Origin: an uncultured Lachnospiraceae bacterium
GTDB taxonomy: Bacteria; Bacillota; Clostridia; Lachnospirales; Lachnospiraceae
Reading direction: 5' to 3'
Length of the DNA: 50,256 bases
NCBI GenBank assembly: GCA_947174495.1
Contig: CAMWJC010000016.1
Span: 1 to 50,256 of the forward strand
Every line of letters begins with the position of its first letter. Positions within the stretch are counted from its first letter, which is position 1. The notes below the pieces were generated by a model, which did no database searches, had not been told where the DNA came from, and worked only from the letters and a program-made list of their open reading frames with translations. Made by a program: the position numbers and the translations under genes. Shown piece by piece: positions 43,312 through 50,256 of this stretch.

Positions 43312-43575
43312 TTAAGCCATCTTATTTACAGCCTGTGCCAAACGGGATACTTTTCTGGAAGCAGTGTTCTTATGATAAACACCCTTGGTAGCTGCTTTGT
43401 CAATAGTAGCTGTAGCAGCAACTAAAGCTTCTGTAGCAGCAGCCTTATCGTTTGCGTTGATAGCAGCAGTTACCTTCTTAACGGCTGTCTTAACGCCAGA
43501 CTTGATTGCTTTATTTCTTTCAGCTTTGGTTCTGTTAACTAAAATTCTCTTCTTAGCAGATTTAATATTAGCCAC
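43312..43575 (-). CDS. rpsT: 30S ribosomal protein S20
   Basis: Binds 16S rRNA early in 30S assembly. The sequence starts VANIKSAKKRILVNRTKAERN and is Lys/Ala-rich throughout, ending in RKVSRLAQAVNKMA. With the GTG start at 43575 the product has 87 residues, as usual; AGGAGG lies 8 nt upstream. The frame extends to 43596, but that part includes the ribosome site. It has its own promoter and a bidirectional terminator. It is convergent to the protease and divergent from gpr. Confidence 0.97.
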   Translation of the reverse strand: MANIKSAKKRILVNRTKAERNKAIKSGVKTAVKKVTAAINANDKAAATEALVAATATIDKAATKGVYHKNTASRKVSRLAQAVNKMA

Positions 43576-43666
43576 GATGTACACCTCCTGTTTCAAATCA
43601 TCAGTTTTTTGAGATGTTTCATTAAAGCCGGAGACACGGACGTCTTAATGTAAACACACGCATACT

Positions 43667-43695
43667 ATTGTAGCGGTAAAAACTATGTCTGTCAA
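43667..43695 (-). promoter_or_regulatory. rpsT promoter
   Basis: On the minus strand TTGACA (43695-43690) and TACAAT (43672-43667) have a 17-bp spacer. The remaining ~90 nt to the start codon form the rpsT leader, where S20 autoregulation is possible. Confidence 0.8.
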
Positions 43696-43778
43696 TACAT
43701 AAATCAAGATTATTTGGAAAATACTGTACTCAAAAGGCAAAAATATAACGATTCAAAGCGAAATGGCGTGGAGGCGGG

Positions 43779-44687
43779 ATGAGCAGTATTAAAATCAGAA
43801 CGGACCTGGCACTGGAAGCAAGAGAAAACATGGAGGAAAACGCAGAAGAGTGCAGAGGCGTTTATGTGGAAGAAGAATATCATGAGGAAAGTGAAATTAA
43901 GGTCACCAGAGTTGTGATTGAGACCAAAAACGGTTCCCGAGCAATGGGGAAACCTGTTGGTGTTTATGTTACGCTGGAGGCGCCAGCTATGGCATTACCT
44001 GATGAGGACTATCACAAAGAAATTTCTGATGAACTGGCAAAGCAGCTTAAACAGATCATTCCGGGGATTGATGGAGAACTGTCAGTGATTGTGATTGGAC
44101 TTGGAAACCGGGAGGTGACGGCGGATGCATTGGGGCCCAATGTTGTGGATAACCTTACCATCACCAGGCATATGGTGAGAGAGTATGGAAAAGTGGCATA
44201 TAATCAAAAACGTGTCCATATGATCAGCGGACTTGTACCCGGTGTTATGGCTAAAACGGGAATGGAAACCCAGGAAATCATTAAAGGTGTGGTTGAGATG
44301 ACAAGCCCCGATGTGGTGGTGGTAATCGATGCTCTGGCAGCTCGTTCCACCAAACGCCTAAACAGGACGATACAGATCAGTAATGCGGGTATTAACCCTG
44401 GTTCAGGGGTAGGAAATCATCGGAACGCCATCACGGAGGAAACCCTGGGAGTTCCGGTTATTGCAATTGGAGTTCCTACTGTAGTGGATGCAGCCACAAT
44501 TGTAAGTGATGCTTTTGAAAAGATGATGCATTTGGCAGGGGAGGAACCTCTGGAAATTCAGGATGATTTGTTTACTGGGTTGGATGAATTATATAATATG
44601 TATGTAACAGGGAAGGATGTGGATTATGAGATTAAGCAGATCAGCCATATTATCTGTAATGCTTTGAATACCGCACTGGAAACATAG
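43779..44687 (+). CDS. gpr: Germination protease GPR
   Basis: Aspartate-type protease that degrades small acid-soluble spore proteins at germination. The N-terminal RTDLALEARE matches the zymogen start. The conserved core includes VIGLGNREVTADALGPNVVDNLTITRH, VPGVMAKTGMETQEIIKGVVE, VVVIDALAARSTKRLNRTIQISNAGINPGSGVGNHR and GVPTVVDAATIVSD. A GGAGGCGGG site precedes the ATG. It would be expressed in the forespore. rpsT lies divergent upstream, the usual Firmicutes neighbourhood. Confidence 0.97.
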   Translation: MSSIKIRTDLALEARENMEENAEECRGVYVEEEYHEESEIKVTRVVIETKNGSRAMGKPVGVYVTLEAPAMALPDEDYHKEISDELAKQLKQIIPGIDGELSVIVIGLGNREVTADALGPNVVDNLTITRHMVREYGKVAYNQKRVHMISGLVPGVMAKTGMETQEIIKGVVEMTSPDVVVVIDALAARSTKRLNRTIQISNAGINPGSGVGNHRNAITEETLGVPVIAIGVPTVVDAATIVSDAFEKMMHLAGEEPLEIQDDLFTGLDELYNMYVTGKDVDYEIKQISHIICNALNTALET

Positions 44688-44723
44688 CGGCTTGAGAGTA
44701 GAAATTATTACAGGTCAATTAAT

Positions 44724-44833
44724 TTAACGTTTAGCTGGTTTACTCATAGGACCTAAACGATCACTCAGATAAGAGAGAATTTCTTTTCATCTGAGCGGCC
44801 GTCTTGCATATGCATATCCAAGCAAAACGTTAA
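44724..44833 (+). other. Structured intergenic segment after gpr
   Basis: Two tandem hairpins are present: CGTTTAG/CTAAACG (44728-44734 with 44753-44759) and CTCAGAT/ATCTGAG (44764-44770 with 44789-44795). TTAACGTTTAGC (44724-44735) can alternatively pair with GCAAAACGTTAA (44822-44833), one mismatch. The 44728-44734 strand is shared, so the folds exclude each other. There is no T tract. It lies upstream of the flagellin promoter. Confidence 0.4.
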
Positions 44834-44845
44834 TTTCCCAAAATC

Positions 44846-44874
44846 TTGCATCTACATTGCAAATGTATTATAAT
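44846..44874 (+). promoter_or_regulatory. Promoter of the flagellin-like gene
   Basis: TTGCAT (44846-44851) and TATAAT (44869-44874) are spaced by 17 bp, a sigma-A pattern and not the sigma-28 type usual for flagellins. Confidence 0.7.
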
Positions 44875-44938
44875 ATATTTATAAGGAAAAATTCGGCTTG
44901 ATGTGCAGATAGAAATTCTGTGCAGGAAAGGAGTACTC

Positions 44939-45697
44939 GTGAGAATATCAGGTGTGCAAAATGTGAATTTTTTATATGGGAAAATTGCCAGTGGCAGAAG
45001 AATTCAGTCAGCAGCCGATGATGCAGCGGGGCTTGCTATTGCAAATAAGCTAAAAAGAAACAGCAACGGACTAGATGTTGGAGCTTCCAATATTAAGGAT
45101 GGAATTGGGGTAGCTAATATTCAGGAAGGAGCTCTGGGGACTATGCAGGAATCCTTGCAGCGGATTCGTGAACTCAGTCTTAAGGCTTCCAACGGATTAT
45201 ATGGTGATTCTGAAAAGAGGATGATTCAGGGTGAGGTTGATCAGCTTTTATCAGATATTCAGCATACAGCAGTAGGAACACAGTATAATGAAATGAAGCT
45301 GTTTGACGGCAGCATGGCAGATATGGACATAGCCACCAATGCGGATGGAACCGGCTTGAAAATTCAGATGGAAAATGTGACGCTGAAGTCTCTTGGGCTG
45401 GAAGGTTATAATGTTACCGGCAAATTTGATATTGGAGTTATTGACTCCGCCATGGAAAAAATCAGTATGTCAAGAAGTCGGTTGGGCGCAACTACCAATG
45501 CATTGGAACATACTTATAATTATAATACGGGAGCATCTCTTAATCTGACAGCTTCCAGAAGCCGCATTGAGGATTTGGATATGCCGATGGCAATTTCTGA
45601 GCAGAAGAAAAACAAATTGTTGGAAGATTACCGAATGGGCATGCTTCGCAAAAAGATGCAGGATGATTCCTTGGTTACAAGAATGTTTGGCATGTAA
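44939..45697 (+). CDS. Orphan flagellin-like protein
   Basis: A 252-residue protein with the conserved flagellin N-domain core (SGRRIQSAADDAAGLAIANKLKRN, NIKDGIGVANIQEGALGTMQESLQRIRELSLKASNG, QYNEMKLFDG) and part of the C-domain (SMSRSRLGATTNALEHTYNYN). The first ~20 coil residues are shortened and the last ~40 (EQKKNKLLEDYRMGMLRKKMQDDSLVTRMFGM) replace the normal C-terminal coil. It lacks a variable central domain. The GTG at 44939 has AAAGGAG 5 nt upstream. No flagellar genes lie in the window; the neighbours are sporulation genes. It may not build a normal filament. Confidence 0.82.
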   Translation: MRISGVQNVNFLYGKIASGRRIQSAADDAAGLAIANKLKRNSNGLDVGASNIKDGIGVANIQEGALGTMQESLQRIRELSLKASNGLYGDSEKRMIQGEVDQLLSDIQHTAVGTQYNEMKLFDGSMADMDIATNADGTGLKIQMENVTLKSLGLEGYNVTGKFDIGVIDSAMEKISMSRSRLGATTNALEHTYNYNTGASLNLTASRSRIEDLDMPMAISEQKKNKLLEDYRMGMLRKKMQDDSLVTRMFGM

Positions 45698-45713
45698 TTT
45701 GATTAAATAGTAT

Positions 45714-45749
45714 CGGCGTAGGAAAGTAAATTTCCTATGCCGTTTTTTT
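45714..45749 (+). terminator. Terminator of the flagellin-like gene
   Basis: A 12-bp stem (45714-45725 with 45731-45742) followed by seven T residues lies 17 nt after the stop codon. It is a textbook intrinsic terminator. Confidence 0.9.
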
Positions 45750-45758
45750 ACAACGGAC

Positions 45759-45774
45759 GCTCGCAAAGCGTGAC
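45759..45774. repeat. Short hairpin repeat, copy 2
   Basis: GCTCGCAAAGCGTGAC is the reverse complement of the copy at 43216-43231 with one mismatch. It overlaps the small hairpin ACGCT/AGCGT, and the palindrome AAGCCGGCTT lies ~17 bp downstream; that palindrome resembles stem 2 of element B. Confidence 0.5.
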
Positions 45775-45887
45775 GAGAATTGTTGCAATAAAGCCGGCTT
45801 ACGAAACGTGGCAGCGTTTGCTTCTACAAACAGGTGACGAATGAATGTCCGCAAAAAAGCATATACTTTCGTAGTGGGGTGCATGCG

Positions 45888-47219
45888 GTGAGAAGTAAAG
45901 GCTTTAAACAAAAAGTGAGAAGATTGGGGGCCGGAGTGCTGTTTGTTGTGTGCATGGCAGGAAGCATTATGTTTTGTCAAAACAAAGTGTATGTAGCCGG
46001 ACACCAGGAAAATTGTAACCTGATCAGTTTTTTTTTCAAAAAGCAAATGGAAAGGGCATATTTTCAGATACCGGCTTTTTTGGAAGATGAAAAGACAGAA
46101 GGGGAGAGCGTAGAAGGAGTATTGGCAGTCTGGTTGCTGAATCAATTACCACTGTTTCGTTATGTGCAGCAGGAGACAAGTGTACAGCTGGCGCCGGAAG
46201 ATCCAATGATGGCGGAGCGGATTCTGCATAAGGAAGGCGTGGATGAGGATTACAAAAACATAGATGAGGAGAGTTTAGATTATGGAAAAGATGCTCTTCA
46301 CATAGAAAGCAATGTGCTGGCGGAGATGGAACGGGAAAATAGTTTACATAACACAGACCTCGAACAGGCTTTGGGCGAAGAAAATCGTCAGGCACAGGAA
46401 AATGCAGATTCGGAAACGGCAAGCAACAGAGTTTTTCAAACTGCGGTCTATCCGGCATATACCTATGACTGGTCGGAAGAATGGAGTTATGAAAATTTGA
46501 TCTCCAATTTTTATGCAGTGGACAGTTCTACCTTGTTGAAAGAAGAATATCTGGATCTGGATAAGCTTCTGCATCAGGATTTAACAGTAGACAAGGAAGT
46601 AGATGGACCTCAGATTCTGATCTATCATACCCATTCAAGGGAATCATTTGTGGATTCGGTAGAGGGGGATACATCTACCACGATTGTAGGGGCAGGGGAT
46701 AAGCTGACTTCACTGCTTCAGGATAAGTACGGCTTTAAAGTTTTGCATCATACAGGAGAGTACGATGTGGTGAGAGAGGACGCATATGCTAATTCCTTGC
46801 CAGAAATTGAAAAGATCCTGGAGGAAAATCCTTCCATTGAGGTGGTGATCGATCTGCATAGGGATGCAGTTTCCGGGGACAGAAAGCTGGTTATGGACCT
46901 GCAGGGAAGACCAACTGCAAGGTTCATGTTTTTTAATGGGCTCAGTTATATCCGCAAAAGTGGAAGTATTGAATATCTGGAAAATCCATACATCCAGGAT
47001 AATTTGGCTTTTTCCTTTCAAGCGCAGGTGGCAGCAAATGAGTACTATCCGGGAATTGCCAGAAAAGTGTATCTGAAAGCTTATCGCTATAATCTTCATT
47101 TAAAGCCAAAGAGCATGCTCATCGAGCTTGGGGCTCAGAATAACACTGTGGAAGAAATTATGAATGCCTGTGATCCATTGGCACACATTCTTGCCATTGT
47201 GCTGAATGGTATGGTATGA
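45888..47219 (+). CDS. spoIIP: Stage II sporulation protein P
   Basis: Peptidoglycan hydrolase (amidase and endopeptidase) of the DMP complex that drives engulfment. An N-terminal basic segment and membrane anchor (GAGVLFVVCMAGSIMF) are followed by a ~200-residue acidic linker. The catalytic domain has ILIYHTHSRESF, VVIDLHRDAV and MLIELGAQNNTVEE with the expected His and Glu residues. The frame is open from 45834; the GTG at 45888 with a GGGGTG site just upstream is chosen, but the start is uncertain. gpr upstream and lepA downstream match the usual order. Confidence 0.93.
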   Translation: MRSKGFKQKVRRLGAGVLFVVCMAGSIMFCQNKVYVAGHQENCNLISFFFKKQMERAYFQIPAFLEDEKTEGESVEGVLAVWLLNQLPLFRYVQQETSVQLAPEDPMMAERILHKEGVDEDYKNIDEESLDYGKDALHIESNVLAEMERENSLHNTDLEQALGEENRQAQENADSETASNRVFQTAVYPAYTYDWSEEWSYENLISNFYAVDSSTLLKEEYLDLDKLLHQDLTVDKEVDGPQILIYHTHSRESFVDSVEGDTSTTIVGAGDKLTSLLQDKYGFKVLHHTGEYDVVREDAYANSLPEIEKILEENPSIEVVIDLHRDAVSGDRKLVMDLQGRPTARFMFFNGLSYIRKSGSIEYLENPYIQDNLAFSFQAQVAANEYYPGIARKVYLKAYRYNLHLKPKSMLIELGAQNNTVEEIMNACDPLAHILAIVLNGMV

Positions 47220-47274
47220 TAGAAACGAAACCATGCTCTGTACGGGCATGGTATGACTAAAGGAGACAGGTATT

Positions 47275-49089
47275 ATGGCACAGATTGACCAGAGTAAGAT
47301 CAGAAATTTCTGTATAGTGGCCCATATTGATCATGGCAAGTCCACGTTAGCAGACCGAATCATAGAAAAAACAGGACTTTTGACCAGCAGAGAGATGCAG
47401 GCACAGGTTCTTGACAATATGGATCTGGAAAGAGAGCGGGGAATTACGATTAAGGCTCAGACCGTCCGGACGATCTACAAAGCGCAAAATGGGGAAGAAT
47501 ATATCTTCAATTTGATTGATACACCGGGACATGTGGATTTTAATTATGAGGTAAGCAGAAGTCTTGCAGCCTGTGATGGCGCTATTTTGGTGGTAGATGC
47601 CGCTCAGGGAATTGAGGCACAGACGCTTGCCAATGTTTATCTGGCATTGGATCATGATCTGGAAGTTTTTCCGGTGATCAATAAGATCGATCTCCCAAGT
47701 GCAGAACCGGAACGTGTTAAGAATGAGATTGAAGATGTGATCGGCATCGAAGCACAGGATGCTCCTTTGATATCTGCCAAAAACGGTATCGGGATTGAGC
47801 AGGTACTTGAAGCAATTATAGAAAAGATTCCGGCGCCCGGAGGGAGTGCAGACAATCCGCTGCAGGCTCTTATCTTTGATTCTATTTATGACTCTTATAA
47901 AGGAGTTATTGTATTTTGCCGCATTATGGAAGGAAGAGTGAGCAAAGGGACAAGCATTCGCATGATGGCTACCGGTGCCCAGGCGGATGTGGTGGAAGTG
48001 GGATATTTCGGAGCTGGGCAGTTTATTCCCTGCGAAGAATTAAGTGCTGGGATGGTTGGGTATATTACCGCTTCTATTAAGAATGTAAAGGACACTTCGG
48101 TAGGCGACACCATTACGAATGCGGACAAACCATGCAGTCAGCCGTTGCCTGGTTACAAAAAGGTTAATTCCATGGTTTATTGTGGGGTGTATCCAGCGGA
48201 CGGTGCAAAATACCCAGATCTTCGGGATGCGTTGGAGAAGCTGCAGTTAAACGACGCTTCCCTGCGTTATGAGCCGGAAACCTCTATTGCACTCGGATTT
48301 GGATTTCGATGTGGATTTTTAGGTCTTCTTCATCTGGAGATCATACAGGAGCGGTTGGAGAGAGAATATAATCTTGATTTAGTAACTACCGCACCAGGTG
48401 TTATTTATAGAGTTCACCGGACAGACGGCGAAGTAATTGAACTGACTAATCCTTCGAATTTGCCGGATCCGTCGGTGATTGAATATATGGAAGAGCCTGT
48501 GGTGTCAGCAGAAATCATGGTGACAACGGAATTTATCGGACCGATCATGGAACTCTGTCAGGAGCGGAGAGGCAGATACTTGGGGATGGAATATATTGAG
48601 GCTTCCCGTGCACTATTGAAATATGAGCTTCCCTTAAATGAAATCATATACGATTTCTTTGATGCCTTAAAGTCCAGATCAAGAGGGTATGCTTCTTTTG
48701 ATTATGAGCTGAAAGGTTATGAGCAGTCTGAATTGGTGAAACTGGACATATTGATCAATAAAGAAGAAGTAGATGCATTGTCTTTTATTGTGCATAAAGA
48801 CAGTGCTTATGAGCGTGGACGTAAAATGTGTGAAAAGCTGAAAGAAGAAATACCAAGACATTTGTTTGAAATTCCCATTCAGGCTGCGGTAGGCGGAAAA
48901 ATTATAGCAAGGGAAACGGTTAAGGCAATGCGTAAAGACGTGCTTGCCAAGTGTTATGGCGGCGATATTACCCGAAAGAAAAAGCTTCTGGAAAAACAGA
49001 AGGAAGGAAAGAAACGCATGCGTCAGATAGGTAGTGTGGAAATTCCGCAAAAAGCCTTTATGAGCGTGCTTAAGCTGGATGATAAATAA
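47275..49089 (+). CDS. lepA: Translation elongation factor 4 (LepA)
   Basis: Ribosome-associated GTPase. G1 AHIDHGKST near residue 17, [20 protein letters not shown] and [13 protein letters not shown] are intact. Domains II, III and V follow, and the LepA-specific C-terminal domain ends in [27 protein letters not shown]. The length (604 aa) is standard. An AAGGAG site lies upstream of the ATG. Its stop overlaps the hemW start by one base. Confidence 0.98.
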   Translation: MAQIDQSKIRNFCIVAHIDHGKSTLADRIIEKTGLLTSREMQAQVLDNMDLERERGITIKAQTVRTIYKAQNGEEYIFNLIDTPGHVDFNYEVSRSLAACDGAILVVDAAQGIEAQTLANVYLALDHDLEVFPVINKIDLPSAEPERVKNEIEDVIGIEAQDAPLISAKNGIGIEQVLEAIIEKIPAPGGSADNPLQALIFDSIYDSYKGVIVFCRIMEGRVSKGTSIRMMATGAQADVVEVGYFGAGQFIPCEELSAGMVGYITASIKNVKDTSVGDTITNADKPCSQPLPGYKKVNSMVYCGVYPADGAKYPDLRDALEKLQLNDASLRYEPETSIALGFGFRCGFLGLLHLEIIQERLEREYNLDLVTTAPGVIYRVHRTDGEVIELTNPSNLPDPSVIEYMEEPVVSAEIMVTTEFIGPIMELCQERRGRYLGMEYIEASRALLKYELPLNEIIYDFFDALKSRSRGYASFDYELKGYEQSELVKLDILINKEEVDALSFIVHKDSAYERGRKMCEKLKEEIPRHLFEIPIQAAVGGKIIARETVKAMRKDVLAKCYGGDITRKKKLLEKQKEGKKRMRQIGSVEIPQKAFMSVLKLDDK

Positions 49090-50240
49090 TGGGTCTTGCT
49101 GAAAAAGAATTGAGTATTTATGTTCATGTCCCTTTTTGTGTGCAGAAATGTCTATATTGCGATTTTTTGTCTGCACCGGCTTCTGACGAGGTCAGAGCGC
49201 GCTATGCTGATTGTTTGGTCAGGGAGATCAGGGAAGAGAGTACAAGTTATGTAAACTACAAAGTAAAAACAGTTTTTCTGGGCGGAGGAACCCCTTCTGT
49301 ACTTGAACCGATACAGATAACAGGAATTATGAATTCCCTCCGTGAAAACTACTCATTGGAGAAAGACTGTGAAATTACAATAGAGGTTAATCCTGGAACC
49401 TGTTCGAAGGAGAAGGCGGATGCGTGGAGAAGTGCTGGGATAAACCGGGTCAGTATAGGACTTCAGTCTTTAGAGGATATAGAACTTAAAGCGTTGGGGA
49501 GAATACATAGTGCAGATGAATTCTATGAGACCTATGAAGAACTGGTTAAAACAGGATTTAACAACATAAATATTGACCTTATGACAGCGATTCCGGGGCA
49601 GACCATGGAGAGCTGCTGCAAAACCCTACGGGCAGTGACAACTCTTAACCCTGCACCTGTTCACATCTCGGCATATAGCCTGATTATAGAGGAAGGAACG
49701 CCTTTTTTTGAGAATACGCCAGTATTGCCGGACGAGGATACTGAGAGAGAAATGTATAAAATAACAAATGATATATTATTTAAAGCGGGATATCACCGTT
49801 ATGAAATCTCCAATTTTGCCAGATCGGGATTTGAATGCAGACATAATAAAGTATACTGGCAAAGGGGAAATTATGTGGGCTTTGGTATTGGCGCTGCTTC
49901 TCTCGTAGAAAATGTCCGGTTTACAAATGGAAAGGATCTGAAAAGGTATTTGGAAAACGGCCCGGTGAAAGAAAACAGGCAGGAGTTGTCCTGGCAGGAA
50001 CAAATGGAGGAATTTATGTTTCTTGGTCTCCGTATGACTCAGGGGGTAAGCGAGAAGGAGTTTCAAAAGCTTTTTGGCAAAACGGTAGATCAGGTTTATC
50101 CGGGAATTGTGGATAAACATATAAAAAATGGGCTCCTTCGGCGGGTTTTTGACATGATAGAAGGAGAAGAGAGGATTATGCTTACCGACTATGGAATTGA
50201 CGTAAGTTATGTTGTTATGGCGGATTTTTTACTGACATAA
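49089..50240 (+). CDS. hemW: Radical SAM haem chaperone HemW
   Basis: HemN-related radical SAM protein. The cluster motif is C17-x3-C21-x2-C24, followed by D-F without the fourth Cys of HemN, which marks HemW. VFLGGGTPSVL, VNPGTCSKEKADAWRSAGINRVSIGLQS and NINIDLMTAIPGQT complete the barrel, and the C-terminal domain ends near residue 383. It likely inserts or carries haem and is not a coproporphyrinogen dehydrogenase. The gene is coupled to lepA, as in most Firmicutes, where hrcA usually follows. Confidence 0.95.
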   Translation: MGLAEKELSIYVHVPFCVQKCLYCDFLSAPASDEVRARYADCLVREIREESTSYVNYKVKTVFLGGGTPSVLEPIQITGIMNSLRENYSLEKDCEITIEVNPGTCSKEKADAWRSAGINRVSIGLQSLEDIELKALGRIHSADEFYETYEELVKTGFNNINIDLMTAIPGQTMESCCKTLRAVTTLNPAPVHISAYSLIIEEGTPFFENTPVLPDEDTEREMYKITNDILFKAGYHRYEISNFARSGFECRHNKVYWQRGNYVGFGIGAASLVENVRFTNGKDLKRYLENGPVKENRQELSWQEQMEEFMFLGLRMTQGVSEKEFQKLFGKTVDQVYPGIVDKHIKNGLLRRVFDMIEGEERIMLTDYGIDVSYVVMADFLLT

Positions 50241-50256
50241 TAAATAACATTTGATT

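Noticed and set aside
1-50256. CRISPR array
   Set aside because: No series of regularly spaced direct repeats was found. The two-copy repeats in elements A and B have only one 9-nt gap each.

Overview
The window comes from a spore-forming Gram-positive anaerobe of the Clostridia, most likely Lachnospiraceae. Evidence is the housekeeping order dgt-dnaG-rpoD-trmK, a type-A RNase P RNA, the sporulation genes gpr and spoIIP, AGGAGG-type ribosome sites and moderate-to-low GC. The genus cannot be fixed from the sequence alone.

Positions 1-22055 are the late half of an integrated siphovirus. A self-contained accessory (moron) cassette comes first (87-1070). The packaging and head genes follow: terS, terL, portal, a MuF-type minor head protein with a C-terminal zincin domain, a Cys-rich partner, scaffold and capsid. 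Next are the connector and tail genes, including a tail chaperone with a -1 frameshift site, the tape measure, and Dit, Tal and receptor-binding proteins. Holin and endolysin end the module. The phage stops in repeats and then a 3' remnant of a tRNA-Gly gene (22031-22053), which marks one attachment site. The integrase, the early genes and the intact tRNA must lie left of the window.

Positions 22056-23717 are an integration-scarred, mostly non-coding stretch. It holds an orphan promoter, one small minus-strand gene with an operator-like palindrome, decayed sequence and a 210-nt structured repeat (element A). After it come a PocR-domain chemoreceptor-like protein, a GH27 alpha-galactosidase, a corrinoid/iron-type binding lipoprotein, a siroheme-type dehydrogenase/methyltransferase fusion and a convergent FecCD-type permease and ATPase. 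Then follow a membrane zincin, a PfkB sugar kinase, two small unknown genes, and a DUF6320-like/acyltransferase/esterase cluster.

Positions 35278-50240 are core genome: dgt, dnaG, rpoD, trmK, a TGS-uridine-kinase-like protein, rnpB, a membrane-anchored trypsin-like protease, rpsT, gpr, an orphan flagellin-like protein, spoIIP, lepA and hemW.

The most unusual signal is the pair of elements A (23366-23575, minus orientation) and B (41776-41983, plus orientation). They have almost the same length, the same ends and a shared 31-nt core differing at one base. Yet both of their long hairpin stems are built from unrelated sequence that is still perfectly self-complementary. One stem sequence also recurs in both tandem tail units of its element. 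This looks like a BOX/REPIN-like family with exchangeable paired arms. Second in interest is the MuF-zincin gene with its overlapping small partner, which fits a phage-borne polymorphic toxin and immunity pair.
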